Assembly: GCA_021234155.1 (NCBI GenBank)
Contig: JAJEKV010000009.1
Coordinates: 13,524,546-13,588,545 of the forward strand
Direction: 5' to 3'
Length of the DNA: 64,000 nucleotides
From: Isoetes taiwanensis
Lineage: Eukaryota > Streptophyta > Lycopodiopsida > Isoetales > Isoetaceae
Part shown: positions 33,607 to 46,007 of the stretch, in pieces
How positions within the stretch are numbered: position 1 is the first letter of the stretch
Layout of the letters: each line of letters opens with the position of its first letter
Translations under genes and position numbers: made by a program
The notes under the pieces: model-generated
What the model was told of the DNA's origin: nothing
What the model saw: only the letters and a program-made list of their open reading frames with translations
Databases searched by the model: none

Positions 33607-35132
33607 TAGGTGGCATGTTGGAGCCTAGGTGGCATGTTTGAGCCACCTGGCATGTTGGAGCCTTGGTGGTACGTTGGAGCCTAGGTGGCATGTTGGAGCC
33701 TAGGTGGCATGCTTGAGCCTAGGTGGCATGTTGGAGCCCGCGTGGCATGTTTGAGGCACCTTGGCATCTTAGGTGGCATGTTGGAGCCTAGGTGGCATGT
33801 TGGAGCCTATGTGGCATGTTTGAGCCACCTTGAATGTTTGAGCCAACTAGCTAGCATGTTGGAACCCATGTGGCATGTTTGGGCCACCTTGGCACGTTAG
33901 AGCCTAGGTGGCATGTTGGAGCCAACGTGGCATGTTTGAGCCACCTTGGCATATTTGGGCCTAGGTGGCATGTTGGAGCCTAGGTGGCACGTTGGAGACT
34001 ATGTGGCATGTTGGAGCCTAGGTGGCATGTTCGAGACTATGTGTCATGTTGGAGACTAGGTGGCATGTTTCAGCCACCTTGGCATGTTTTAGCCTAGGTG
34101 GCATGTTGGAGCCCACAGCATGTTTGAGCATGTTGGAACCTAGGTGGCATTTGAGCCACCTTGGCATGTTTTAGCCTAGGTGGCATGTTGGAGCCTACTT
34201 GGCATGTTTGAGCCAACTTGGCATTTTTGTGCCTAGGTGGCATGTTGGAGCCTAGGTGGCACGTTTGAGACTATGTGGCATGTTGGAGCCTAGGTGGCAT
34301 GTTCGAGACTATGTGTCATGTTGGAGACTAGGTGGCATGTTTCAGCCACCTTGGCATGTCTTAGCCTAGGTGGCATGTTGGAGCCCACAGGCATGTTTGA
34401 GCATGTTGGAACCTAGGTGGCATTTGAGCCACCTTGGCATGTTTTAGCCTAGGTGGCATGTTGGAGCCTAGTGGCATGTTTGAGCCACCTTGGCATGTGG
34501 CCTAGGTGGCATGTTGGAGTCTAGGTGTCATGTTGGAGCCTAGGTGGCATGTTGGAGTCTAGGTGGCGGTTTGAGCAATCTTGGGATGTTTGAGCCACCT
34601 TGGCATGTTGGAGCCCACGTGGCATGTTGGAGCCCACGTGGCATGTTTGAGCCACCTTGGCATATTTGGGCCTAGGTGGCATGTTGGAGCCTAGATGGCA
34701 CGTTGGACACTATGTGGCATGTTGGAGCCTAGGTGGCATGTTCGAGACTATGTGGCATGTTGGAGACCTGGTGGCATGTTGGCGCCTAGGTGGCCTTTGG
34801 ATGTTTGAGCCTAGGTGGAGTGCTGGGGCCCGCGTGGCATGTTTGAGCCACCTTGGCATGTTGGAACCCGTGTGGCATATTGGAGCCATCTTGGCATGTT
34901 TGAGCCACCTTGGCATGTTGGATCCTAGGTGGCATGTTGGAGCCCACGTGGCATGTTTGAGCCACCTTGGAATGTTTAAGGCTAGGTGGCATATTGGAGA
35001 CTATGTGGCATGTTGGAGACTAGGTGGCATGTGTGAGCCTAGGTGGCATGTTTGAGCCTAGGTGGCATGTTGGAGCCGCTGGCATGTTTGAGCCACGTTG
35101 GCATGTTAGGTGGCATGTTGAAGCCCATGTGG
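33607..35132 (+). repeat. 19-bp minisatellite array 1 (57-bp higher order)
   Basis: About 80 copies of a 19-bp unit with the form NNNNTGGCATGTT(G/T)GAGCC. The four variable bases are usually TAGG, ACCT, CACG, CATG or TATG. Units ending TTTGAGCC are commonly followed by ACCT units, and those ending TTGGAGCC by TAGG or CACG units, giving a 57-bp higher-order pattern. Because 57 is a multiple of three, long frames without stops appear on both strands with a 19-residue period (HVACLSHLGMLEPRW and similar). These are a by-product of the repeat and not evidence of protein. The orientation is the same as array 2 at 39.1-40.4 kb. Confidence 0.92.
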
Positions 35133-38100
35133 CACTCCAAATGGTGACATGACATGCCAAGAAAGCAAGGCCAAGTTTTGACTAGGCCAAAAATGAAAAG
35201 ATGTCCATCTCTAGTCTTTTTATTGGGTGATGTTGGCAAATTTTGGATGACATGGCTAGATGGTGGTGACATGGACATGATGACTAGGACTCTATGCAAG
35301 AAATATGATAACCTTTGAAATTTTTGGTAGAGGAGTTTGGCAAGAATAGAATAAAGGAAGAACTTAAAGCTACCGACACACTTCCCCAACTCGAACAAAG
35401 CCAGACCGAAGGTTTTAGGGCTCGTCTTAAAAGGCCAACGCCCCCACTACCTCATGACATTGTGCAAGATCCCGGTCCAATCCGCTAGGGTATGGCCTCC
35501 AAAATGCAAACCCCGCGGCCTTGCCGTTTATTGTAGGGTTTACGCCAGGAGGCCAAAACGCGGGTCGGGCTTAACTTGGGATCCGTGTACCTTTTTCAAC
35601 ATGCATGCAGAGCCATGGCAACCGAAATAATGTACTTTGGATCTATTGGCATCCCAATCATTTCAGAAAAATTTGCTACTACAAAATGTGTTCTTGACTT
35701 CTAATTGGGCGAATCGGGAGGAGGATAAATCCAAACCCCATTTCGCCGGGCTCTATTGCTTGTGTTTTCAACCTCAGCTTCTCGACCATGCCTCAAGTGC
35801 AACTGAATAAAACTCGACCTCCATAACGTGAAACCCTACAATAACCTAGCAACGATAGGTTTACGCTTTTGGAGGCCAAAACGTAGTCGACTTCTTTGAT
35901 AACTAGGTGGACCATTTCTAAACATGCATGGGGAGCCATGAGAACCGAAATAATGAAGTTTCGATCTATTGGCAACCCGAAAGTGATCCCAAACAATTTT
36001 GCTAATGCATAAGGTGCTCTAGACTTTTAATTGCAAAACTAGGAGGAGATTAAATCCAAACCCCATTGTGGCGCTTTCTACCGCCTCGTTTTTCAAACGC
36101 AACGCTGCTGCCGACCATGTCCCAAGTGCAACGGACCAAAGCCCGACCTCCATAACGTAAACCCTACAATAACCCTCGCAAGGCAATGTGGTTTACGCTT
36201 TGGAGGCCATACCCTAGTCGATTGACCAGGATCTTGCACAATGTCATGAGGTAGTGGGAGGGCGTTGACGCCGTAAGATGGCGCCCTAAAACCTTCCGTA
36301 GCGCGCCGACCCAAAGGTCCTCTCGAAGGTCCCCGCCACCTAATCGGCAACTCTCCCACCCCCGAACCGTGGATCCGACTCGCCAACGGATTTGAAAATC
36401 GACATTACCCGAGACCAAGTTTCGCGGGCGTAAGACCACCCCCGCCCCGAAGCCAAAGTAGCTCATGTCCAACACGTCAGAGTGAATTGGCCTTAGCGAG
36501 GGTGCGTAATACCGCCATGTAGAGGGTTCGTGTTCCTTTGCTACAAAAATGACCGCGGTAACTTGGTCCCCGGGTAATTTCGCTTTGTTCGACGACATGG
36601 CGGTCAAATCTCCATTCCGAGCCTTTGTAATCGCCTCAACGACAAAATACTTGGGTTTCTACACCTGGCCGATTGCGGACACTTTGGCGGTTTGATATGT
36701 TCTCCCTCGACAGATCTTTGTATTTTTTTGAACCCGCCGAAGCAAGTTACTTGAAGCGTGGATTCAACGGCCGGATAGGGAAACCGGGTTCCCGGAAGGG
36801 AGGCATTGGCATTTGCCCTCCCTGAGGAGCACCGTAGGAAAGCCCGCCCGGTAAATCCAAACCCCATTTCGTCGGTTTATTGCTTCTTGTTTTCAATCGC
36901 ATCTTCTCGACCATGTCTCAAGTGCAATCGAATAAAACTCGACCTCCATAACGTAAAACCCTACAATAACCCGGCAAGGCAATGTGGTTTACGTTTTGGA
37001 GGCCATACCCAGTCGATTGGACCAGGGATCTTGCACAATGTCATGAGGTAGTGGGAGGGCATTGAGCCGTAAGATTCGAGCCCTAAAACCTTCCGTGCAG
37101 TTCGACCCAAAGGTCCTATCTCGGAATGTCCTCGCCACGGGCGGGCAACTCTCCCCCACCCCGCGTGATCTCGACTCGCCAACGGACTCGAAACATCGAC
37201 ATTACCACGGAGACCAAGTTTCGGTAGGCGTAAGACCACCCCTGCCTAGGAAGCGCAAAGTAGCTCATGTCCAACACGCTCAGTAGTGAATTGGCCTTAG
37301 CGGAGGGTGCGTAATCTTGCCATGTAGAGGGTTCGTGTTTCTTTGCTGCAAAAATGACCGTGTAACTTGGTCCCCGGGTAATTTCATTTGTTTCGACACA
37401 TGGCAAAGTCAAATCTCCATTCCGAGCCTTTGTATGCGCCTGGCGACAAAACACTTGGGTTTCTACGCGACCGCCATTGGGGCGCTTTTCGCGGTTTGAT
37501 ATGTTCTCCTGGACAGATCTTGAATTTTTGAACCCGCCGAAGCAAGTTACTTGAAGCGTGGATTCAATCTGGCCGGATAGGGAAACCGGGTTCCTGAAGG
37601 GAGGCATTGGCATTTGCCCTCCACCGTAGGAAAGGGTAAATCCAAACCCCATTTCGGTATTGCTTCTTGTTTTCAAGCTGGCCTTCGACCATGTCTCAAA
37701 ACCCGAATCAAACCCCATAACGTTACAATAACCTCGGCAAGGCCGCGGGGTTTACGTTTTGGGAGGCCATACCCTAGTCGATTGGACCAGGATCTTGCAC
37801 AATATCATGAGGTAGTGGGAGGGCATTGGCCTTTTCAAGCCCTAAAACCTTCGAAGCGATTCGACCCAAAGGTCCTCTCTGAAGGTCCATGAGACGGGCA
37901 ACTCTCCCACCGGGCCCCGTGATCCGACTCGCCAACGGACTCGAAACATCGACATTACCACGAGACCAAGTTTTAGGTGAGGCAAGACCACCCCCGCTCT
38001 AGGAAGCCAAAGTAGCTCATGTCCAACACGTTCAAGTGAATTGGCCTTTTGCGGAGGGTTTACGCCATGTAGAGGGTTCCATTTCTTTTCTTTGCAAAAA

Positions 38101-39076
38101 TGACCGTGTAACTTGGTCCTCTAATTTCGCCTTTTTGGATGACATGGCTGTCAAATCTCCATTAGGATCCTTTTGTATTTGCCCGAACGACAAAACACTT
38201 GGGTTTCTACGATTCATTGCCGGGCGCTTTCGGGTTTGATATGTTCTCCGGACAGATCTTGAATTTTTTTTTGAACCTGCTCGAAGCAAGTTACTTGAAG
38301 CGTGGATTCAAACCTTCCAGGTTCGGGAAGGGAGGCATTGGCATTTGCCCTCCGAGGAGCACCAGGAAAGGTCCAAACCCCATTTAAATTGTTTCTATTG
38401 CTTCTTGTTTTCCCCGGCTTCTCGACCATGTCTCAAGTGCAACTGAATAAAACTTCGACCTCCATAACGTAAACCCTACAATAACCGCAAGGCCGCGGGG
38501 TTCGTTTTGGAGGCCATACCCTACTCGAAACCGGGATCTTGCACAATGTCATGAGGTAGTGGGAGGGCGTTGGCAAGCCTAAAACCTTCGGCGCCGACCC
38601 AAAGGTCCTCTACGGATGGTCCCCCCGCCAACTCTCCCACCGAATCAATTTGACTCACGCCAGACTCAAAACATCGACATTACCACGGAGACCAAGTTTA
38701 GGGGCGCGGCGACCCTGCTCCATCTCCTCGACAACCTTTAGAGATCCATCTCCGTGAGTGCAGCCTCTCTCCCTCGGTGAGAAAGGCTGCGCAAAGTCCT
38801 GGCACGGTTCGAGTTGGGGAAGTATGTCGGTAAGATTAAGTTCTTCGATCCCTCTATTCTATTCCTTGCCAAACTCCTCTACCAAAAATTTCAAAGGTTA
38901 TCATATTTCTTGCATAAAGTCCTAGTCATCATGTCCATGTCACCATCATCTAGCCATGTCACCTAAAATTTGCCAACATCACCCAATGAAAAGACCAAAG
39001 ATGGACATCTTTTCATTTTTGACCTAGTCAAAACTTGACCTTGCTTACTTGGCATGCCATGTCACCACTTGGGGTG
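35133..39076. mobile_element. 3.9-kb element with ~265-bp terminal inverted repeats
   Basis: The left terminus (35,133-35,396) begins CACTCCAAATGGTGACATG. The right terminus (38,807-39,076) is its inverted counterpart, ending CATGTCACCACTTGGGGTG on the plus strand. Over ~265 bp the arms agree closely (shared words include AAGTTTTGACTAGG and AAAAATGAAAAGATGTCCAT). Long terminal inverted repeats around a non-coding repetitive core suggest a non-autonomous DNA transposon of Mutator-like or similar design. No transposase frame is present and no clean target duplication is visible. The element sits between two arrays of the same minisatellite in the same direction, as if inserted into one pre-existing array. 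Confidence 0.7.
35400..38750 (+). repeat. Core tandem repeat, ~740-795-bp monomers
   Basis: Marker words recur in fixed order. TCATGAGGTAGTGGGAGGGC lies at about 36,245, 37,040, 37,806 and 38,548, and GACCCAAAGGTCCT at about 36,309, 37,106, 37,862 and 38,595. This gives three full monomers of 795, 766 and 742 bp plus a partial one. At about 35,430-35,530 the same words occur inverted (CTACCTCATGACATTGTGCA), and a further diverged partial copy lies at 35,600-36,100. Open frames here are short, change frame between monomers and resemble no protein. GC content is visibly higher than in the surroundings. Confidence 0.85.
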
Positions 39077-40445
39077 TCTAGATGGCATGCTTGAGCCTAG
39101 GTGGCATGCCTGAGCCACCTTGGCATGTTGGAGCCTAGATGGCATGTTGGAGCCTGCGTGGCATGTTGGAGCCACCTTGGTATGTTTGAGCCTAGGTGGC
39201 ATGTTAGAGCCACCTTGGCATGTTGGCCACCTTGGCATGTTGGAGCCTAGGTGGCATGTTGAAGCCCATGTGGCATGTTTGAGCCACCTTGTCATGTTGG
39301 AGCCTAGGTGGCATGTTTGAGCCACCTTGGCATGTTGGAGCCTAGGTGGCATGTTGGAGCCCAGGTGGCATGTTTGAGCCTAGGTGGCATGTTAGAGCCA
39401 CGGTGGCATGTTGGAGCCTAGGTGGCATGTTTGAGCCAACTTGCATTTTTAAGCCTAGGTGGCATGGTGTGAGCCGCCTTGGCATGTTGGAGCCTAGGTG
39501 GCATGGTGGAGCCCACATGGCATGTTTGAGCCACCTTGGCATGTTGGAGCCTAGGTGGCATGTTGGAGCCTAGGTGGCATGTTTGAGCCCACCTTGGCAT
39601 GTTTGAGCCACCTGGCATGTTTGAGCCTAGGTGGGAGCCTAGGTGGCATGTTTGAAGCCACCTTGGCATGTTGGAGCCCTAAGTGAGCACATGGCATGTT
39701 TGAGCCTATGTGGCATGTTTGAGCCACCTAGGAATGTTGGAGCCTAGGTGGCATGTTGGAGCCCACGTGGCATATTTGAGCCACCTTGGCAAGTTGGAGC
39801 ATAGGTGGCATGCTAGAGCACAAGCGTGGCATGTTTGAGCACGTTCCTAAGTGGCATGTTTGAGCCATTTTGCATGTTGGAGCCTAAGTGGCATGTTGGA
39901 GCCACCTTGGCATGTTTGAGCCTAGGTGGCATGTTAGAGCCACCTTGGCATGTTGGAGCCAATTGGCATGTTGGAGCCCACGTGGCATGTTTGAGCCACC
40001 TTGGCATGTTGGAGCCTAGGTGGCATGTTGAAGCCCCATGTGGCATGTTTGAGCCACCTTGTCATGTTGGAGCCTAGGTGGCATGTTTGAGCCACCTTGG
40101 AATGTTGGAGCCTAGGTGGCATGTTGGAGCCCACGTGGCATTTTTGAGCCACTTTGGCATGTTTGAGCCTAGGTGGCATGTTAGAGCTCTGGGTGGCATC
40201 TTTGGAGCCCTAGGTGGCATGTTTGAGCCAGCGTGGCATATTTAAGCCTAGGTGACATGTTGTGAGCCACCTTGGCATGTTGGAGCCTAGGTGGCATGGT
40301 GGAGCCCCACATGGCATGTTAGAGCCCTCGTGGCATGTTGGAGCCACCTTGGCATGTTGGAGCCACCTTTGTGGCATTGAGCCACCTTGTGTATGTTTGA
40401 GCCACCTTGGTGGCATGTTTGAAACCACCTTGGCATGTTTGAGCT
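39077..40445 (+). repeat. 19-bp minisatellite array 2
   Basis: This array has the same 19-bp unit and the same orientation as the array at 33,607-35,132, with about 70 copies in the TAGG, ACCT, CACG and CATG variants. Small indels (AGCCCTAGG, GTTGAAGCCC) and partial units are more frequent towards the right end. It is separated from array 1 by the terminal-inverted-repeat element. Confidence 0.92.
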
Positions 40446-40503
40446 GATTGGGACACTGAGATCATGTGCATATGCTCAAAAATGGATTTGAGGCATAAAA
40501 AAG

Positions 40504-40659
<156 letters not shown>

Positions 40660-40955
40660 GGGGATCACGATAGACTTGTTGGTTCCCATGGATGTTAAAG
40701 TTAAATTCAGTTCAATTCAATTTTGGGATCTTCATAATGCCTTTGCATTCTAGTTTTCTATAAGCATGAGGGGTAAAGGGACAATAGATGAGATATTGCA
40801 TTTTTTACCTAACCAGGTCTTGCACCCCCTCAAGGAATACAAATCAACTTGATGGTTTTGTTATGCAAAAATAGGTGTTAAGTAATTGAAGTAACTTGTC
40901 TTACATGGAATACTAGTATAAGGACATGTGATGGTGCGTGCATCACATGTAACAA
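40660..40955. other. Spacer, no gene recognised
   Basis: AT-rich non-coding sequence between the CT tract and the 158-bp tandem repeat. Confidence 0.4.
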
Positions 40956-41425
40956 ATCAAGTACTCTTGTCCTACCACTATAAAGACACATGATATGGAA
41001 GGATAGGGAATGTAGAGAATCAAGTATTCTTTCCTACTTCTATAAAGACATGTGACAATAGAAGTATTACACATGTAATAATTCATGTATTCTTTCCTAC
41101 AATGCCTTAGCAAATAAAGTACTCTGTCCTACCACTATAAAGACATGTGACATGGAAGCATATGACATGTAGAGAATCAAGTATTCTTTCCTACTTCTAT
41201 AAAGACATGTGACAATAGAAGTATTACACATGTCATAATTCATGTATTCTTTCCTACAATGCCTTAGCAAATAAAGTACTCTGTCCTACTACTATAAAGA
41301 CATGTGAATGGAAGTATAGGACATGTAGAGAAGCAAATATTCTTTCCTACATCTATAAAGACATGTGACAATAGAATTATTAGACATGTAGAAATTCAAG
41401 TATTCTTTCCTACAGTGGATTGTAT
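40956..41425 (-). repeat. Tandem repeat with ~158-bp unit, about three copies
   Basis: AGTACTCT(T)GTCCTACCACT occurs at about 40,961, 41,118 and 41,274, giving units of ~157 bp. Within each unit a ~75-bp sub-repeat is visible (ATTCTTTCCTAC followed by TATAAAGACATGTGACA). The array leads directly into the inverted copy of the TACACACACT-type opening at 41,588-41,622. Confidence 0.85.
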
Positions 41426-41587
41426 TATAAAATGACATGTCACAATAGAAGAAACTACAAAACAAAAGTGGATGTTTTAGTCCACTGAAAAAAGAACACC
41501 ATTATCGAACAAAACCATACCTCCACAAATCCACATGTAGGATTCTTTGAAAACAGGACATGTAGACCTACCAAAACTGATGTTTTC

Positions 41588-42180
41588 AACAGTGGACCAA
41601 AAACCGGGGTGAGTGTGTGTATTTGTGAGGAGGACTGCCTATGTCTGGAAAAGGGGCTTTCGCCGTGCATAAACTGTGGTAGGGTTCATTGCTTGTTCTA
41701 TGATAGGATTCATCATGCACAAACCATGAAAGATGCATGATATAATCTTCGACTGTTGGAGATCATGGGGGGCTTGGCCGACAAAAAACGATTCAGTGAG
41801 GAGGCAAGATAAGGAACGAGTGATGGCATGCTTCAGTTGGTTACAAATGAATGCTGCAATTCAGAAATCTGCTAACTATCAGCACGATTTGCTGGTGGGA
41901 GACCTCGGAAAAGTATGTGTAATCTGTGGCGAGAAGAACCCAACGGAATATATATGCAGAGCTCTTATGTCAAGGAATGTGGAGAAGAAAAAGAAAATCG
42001 GGGAGACCTCAGCAGGCAAGAAGGCAGGCAAGTAGATATTGAGAAATGGAGAAGCAGTGGGCAGGCCAGAATGGGAGAGGTCGGGGGTGACTCAGCTTTT
42101 TTGATTTTTGTCCTTTGTTCTATGTTCTTCTGTTCTTTCGTCTTCATTCAGTCTGTGATTCTGCTTAGATATGCTTTTCT
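41588..42180 (+). mobile_element. ORF1-like zinc-finger frame of a retroelement
   Basis: After the conserved opening (GGTCCA to TGTGTGTA), the plus strand encodes a Cys/His cluster, SPCINCGRVHC, then a second CVICGEK cluster about 75 codons later and a basic C-terminus (NVEKKKKIGETSAGKKAG in one frame). Several stops and frameshifts interrupt it. The arrangement resembles the nucleic-acid-binding first frame of a LINE or similar element. The related start at 30,342 on the opposite strand supports a repeated family. Confidence 0.42.
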
Positions 42181-43109
42181 GTTTAAAAGTTACAAACATG
42201 GTATTCATACCTGATTTTTCTGATTATGCTCCTTGAGGACGGAGACTCGGAATTGTATATCATTTGACCATGAATCATCTAAATTATATGAGCTTTCTGA
42301 TAACCCTAGAGTTGGAAGAAATTCTGTAGAAACATTGCGGAAATAGATAGGTAAATAGAAAAATTCTCTTTTAGACAGCGAAGTATTTAATGAAAGGGAG
42401 GAGTCACCGGCATCAAGGGTACCCATAGATGAAAATCACGAATCCGGCCGCGGACAACAGTGAGGACATGACAGGAAAAATTGTGGCTGGTGAATGCAAT
42501 GGAGGATACAAATCATAACAATATGGAGGCTCATACGAACTAGGGTGACAGCAAGAAGATCAATCAAACACAGAAACAACATTCGAATAAATACGGATGG
42601 GGAAAGACAATAACAGGAGTAAAATGACCAAATGATAAGGGTCTTTACTAGACAACGCTTGGACGAAGAATACAAAAAGATACACCCAAACGAGAATGAG
42701 CAAATAATATACTTAAATGAGTAAAAGATGGACGGAACAAGATATGGGACAGAGAGGCCCAACCTCCGCCGGACACCAGGATAGCGAGGGCTAGACCCAC
42801 CAACTAGTATTAATCCAGACCACCATAAACTCAAACCCTCACTGGCAGAGTGAACATGGGAGACATGGATAACACATCAATAAAAATGACACATCACAAC
42901 TGGGTTATCGTCAAAAAGGGAGACTAGCCTAGGCTACGGACTGAGGAGGGCAACTCCCGCCGTAGGCCAGGATAGCGAGGGTTCGACTCTCCAACTGGTA
43001 CCTGGATTCACCAAAATGACAAGAATAAAGAAATAAAGAAATAAAGAAATAAATAAATCAATCAATAAATAAATAAATATTTATTTATTTATTTATTGTC
43101 ATGCCTTCA
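42181..43109. repeat. Repeat debris with paired SINE-like segments and ATTT-rich tract
   Basis: Two related segments lie at about 42,770-42,830 and 42,960-43,010; both carry CAGGATAGCGAGGG, then an (A/T)(G/C)GAC(C/T)C word, and end CCAACT. The second includes TAGCCTAGGCT and GGTTCGACTCTCC about 55 bp apart, which resemble tRNA A and B boxes, so a tRNA-derived SINE is possible. At 43,025-43,100 lie AAATAAAG and AATAAATA runs followed by ATTTATTT, forming an AT palindrome that is the microsatellite tail of the neighbouring minus-strand LINE. Confidence 0.35.
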
Positions 43110-45900
43110 GACCCTCAGGTCCATCAGCGAAAATAAAAAACAACAGTATTAATCAACAAAGGCTCACCCTTAGGCGAGCAAGTTTTCAGCCATCTTATAT
43201 AGAGCTAATAACACATTTCTAGATTTCAGATATTCATAAAGATATGCTCCGAGATCCAATGGAGAAAGATCGAATAGCTTTGACATAGAGCTACACATGA
43301 TATGGTGACTTTCTCGTATATACTCAAAGGCCGAGCATCTAATCAAAGCATGGTCTTCATCCTCCACTTGTGCATCAAAACAACATGGACGAAAACGCAG
43401 CTCTCTTGGGATCCCTTGTTCTCGCCCCTTTTCAATCTACAAAGAATGAGAACTGAGTCTGAATTTAGCAATTAATTGTCGTTTTTTCCGGCTAAGCTCC
43501 ATCTTTAGGAGGCTTGCTCCTCATATACGACCATAGCATTAGGTTCTTGTCTATAGAAATTTCGCTTTACCCCAATATCGCCAATTGGCCACATCTTCTG
43601 TAATGCCCGCTCAGTCACATATGCACACAAACCTACATCTGTAACTGGGAGATCATCAAGATCCATACCCCAAAAAAGCCACCCAATCCACAAGGTGAGT
43701 ATACCACCCTGCATGATGCTGTGTTTGAGATTCTATCAAGGCCTGCTTAGGTATCCTATTATCACCCATGCTCTGTACCCTCTGGTAGTAGGTAAGAGTT
43801 TGAAACAGCACTTCCACCTCCAGCGGATACAATCCCACCTCTGCTAATAACATCTCATAAGGAGTTTGGACTTTTACCCCCAGCTCCTCTAGCAGAAATC
43901 TCTTCTGTACCTGTTCAATTTCCATCCACTTTTCCCTGGCCAAACCTGGCCCCCAAGCTGGGCAACCATAAAGCACATTTGTCTGCACCATCACTTTAAA
44001 CATAAGCCTCCTAAGAGACCAACACCAGATGTTTCTTTGTCGCCACAGGCTAAGAGAATAATACAAAGCACGGACACGCATTTCCCCACCGCCATAGACC
44101 ACCTGTAGTCATTAGTAAACTCAATCCCCAAATATTTATACTTTTTTACCTGTTCCAGAGTTTCCCCATCAAGATGCATTACTATTGATTTTCGAGAACC
44201 AACGACCATAACTTTAGTCTTAGTTTTATTCACTTTCATGCCAATTTTCTTGCAAAACAGCTCCAGCACATACAACAAACGCTGCAAATCCGTTGGTGTC
44301 CTAGAAACAAGTATCACATCATCAGCATAAAGCAAAAGTCTCAGAAAATATTCACCAACCTCCACTCCCACATCCGCGTTCATTAACCATGCCTCAATCT
44401 CATCAATAAAGAGGCCAAAAAGTGTGGGTGACAGAGGGCACCCCTGCTTCACTCCAATATTGCTCTCGACTTTCTCTGGGCCATCTAATGGGAATGTAAG
44501 TTCCACTAACACTTTTTCGTATAGCCGTGAAACTGCCTTTCATAATGGAATAGGTATACCCAATTTATCCAAGCATGCTCCGAGATGTGTACGAGGTACT
44601 CTATCGAATGCCTTCGTAAAATCAACAAAACAACAGTACAATGCATGGCCTGCACCCTTAGCTCCCTTTGCCATGACGCGCAAAGTTACTAGGTGATCCA
44701 CTGGGAGTGATCTTTTCTGAAACCTGCTTGGCCCAAGGCTCGCACCTCCTGCGTATCAGCCCAACTAGAAATTTTTTTCTCGATTATAGCCCCAAAGAGC
44801 TTAGCCATCATACTACTAATCATAATAGTGCGATAATTCTGAATACAAGTTGGATCCTTAGTTTTTAGAATAGTCACAATCCTGTTCTGGCACCATTGGT
44901 TAGGAAAACCAACATTAAGCGCCAGGTTAAACAACTCGGCCACTTTAGCATAAAGAGTTTCCCCTCCCCATTTAAGCATCTCAATGGCAAAGCCTTCAGT
45001 ATCTCTAGCTTTCCCATTTGCCATCTTTTGCAAAGATGTCTTTATATCCTCCGCATCAAATATATCTGGCACGTCTCTAGGCACTAAATCCATAGGAGCT
45101 GCCCCTGACACAATATAGAGCTCGCGGGCATAATCTAGTAACTCGTCTCTACTAAAATCCCCTGCCATAGATATTGCCAATTTCAGTTTAGCCCAAAAAT
45201 CCTTGGGGAAATACTGGAGTTCATATAGAAGCTTCTCTTGCCATTCCTTTTCCCAAATTCCCTTTTTCTTTTTTATAAGCTTCTTAAATTTCTTTCTAGC
45301 TTCCAGCTTTGTGTAAGAATGATAAAAGTCACGTCTAGCTTGTGCACATTCTTCGTCCCACCACGGTTGAGACTTTCTCAAATGTATACCACCCTTAGTC
45401 TTCCCAAAGGTACTAGAGGCCACTTCAGATATTTTATTCACAAGCAATGTATTTTTTACTAATAAATCTCCTGACCATTCAATAGCATGGAGAGCATTTT
45501 CCATTTCTATGGCGTAATCTGCTGCCTTTTCCCATTTGCACTTCAACTTACCTTGCGGAGCATATTTAGCAGTTGCCTTAAACAACTTTACAGACAAATT
45601 GAACTTTAAAGCAGCGTGATCTGACTCAGGCTCTGCCTCTACTCGAAAATCCTCCACAATTCTGAACCAAACAGGTCCTCTCACTAGATAGTCTACCACA
45701 CTAGCCCCTTGTGGTCGGGTGCATGCCATGCTCCCAGAAGAAGGAAATCTGAGTATACCATTAAAAATCACTATTTCAGCGGTCACACAACTGAAGCACA
45801 AGATGTCCCATGTCGTTTTCTTCAGCATCATCAGAAAATCTTTGCCAAGTTGTTAAATTCATTTCATGATCAGACAGTTCTTGAAGTCCTTCCAATTTGA
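43110..45900 (-). mobile_element. LINE retrotransposon, endonuclease-RT, decayed
   Basis: On the minus strand the order is as follows. An APE-type endonuclease C-terminus (HLVLQLCDR, then SMACTRPQGASVVDYLVRGP, SDHAALKF) spans about 45,860-45,560. A linker follows with WWDEECAQARRDFYHSY. The reverse transcriptase has LKTKDPTCIQNYR, FVDFTKAFDRVPRTHLGACL, GVKQGCPLSPTLFGLFIDE and the catalytic LYADDVILVS (about 44,330). The C-terminal part contains NVLYGCPAWGPG, and a late DEDHALIRC segment lies near 43,350. Frameshifts near 44,700, 44,100 and 43,700 and a TGA near 44,540 inactivate it. After the last frame the sequence runs into an (AATA)n tail at about 43,100, typical of LINEs that end in microsatellites. 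The 5' end is truncated near 45,900. Confidence 0.88.
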
Positions 45901-46007
45901 TGCCCGCCTGATGCTGAGCAATCCGACCAAGGTCCTTTTAATTTAAATTCAGCAATGTCTTTTGCAAGATGGATGAAGGGATCTTCAGAGGAAATACCTG
46001 ATTGCTT

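Noticed and set aside
33685-35055. Open frames of 70-130 codons with a 19-residue repeat on both strands (also 39.1-40.4 kb)
   Set aside because: They follow directly from the 57-bp higher-order period of the minisatellite, exist on both strands at once, lack start context and change frame at every indel.
36093-37718. Long minus-strand frames in the 35-39 kb element (for example 200 codons at 37,116-37,718)
   Set aside because: The frames shift from one tandem monomer to the next and the residue content is not protein-like. Open length is explained by higher GC content.
42960-43015. A tRNA gene
   Set aside because: A- and B-box-like words are present, but no cloverleaf can be drawn and the acceptor stem is missing. 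It is listed only as possible SINE debris.
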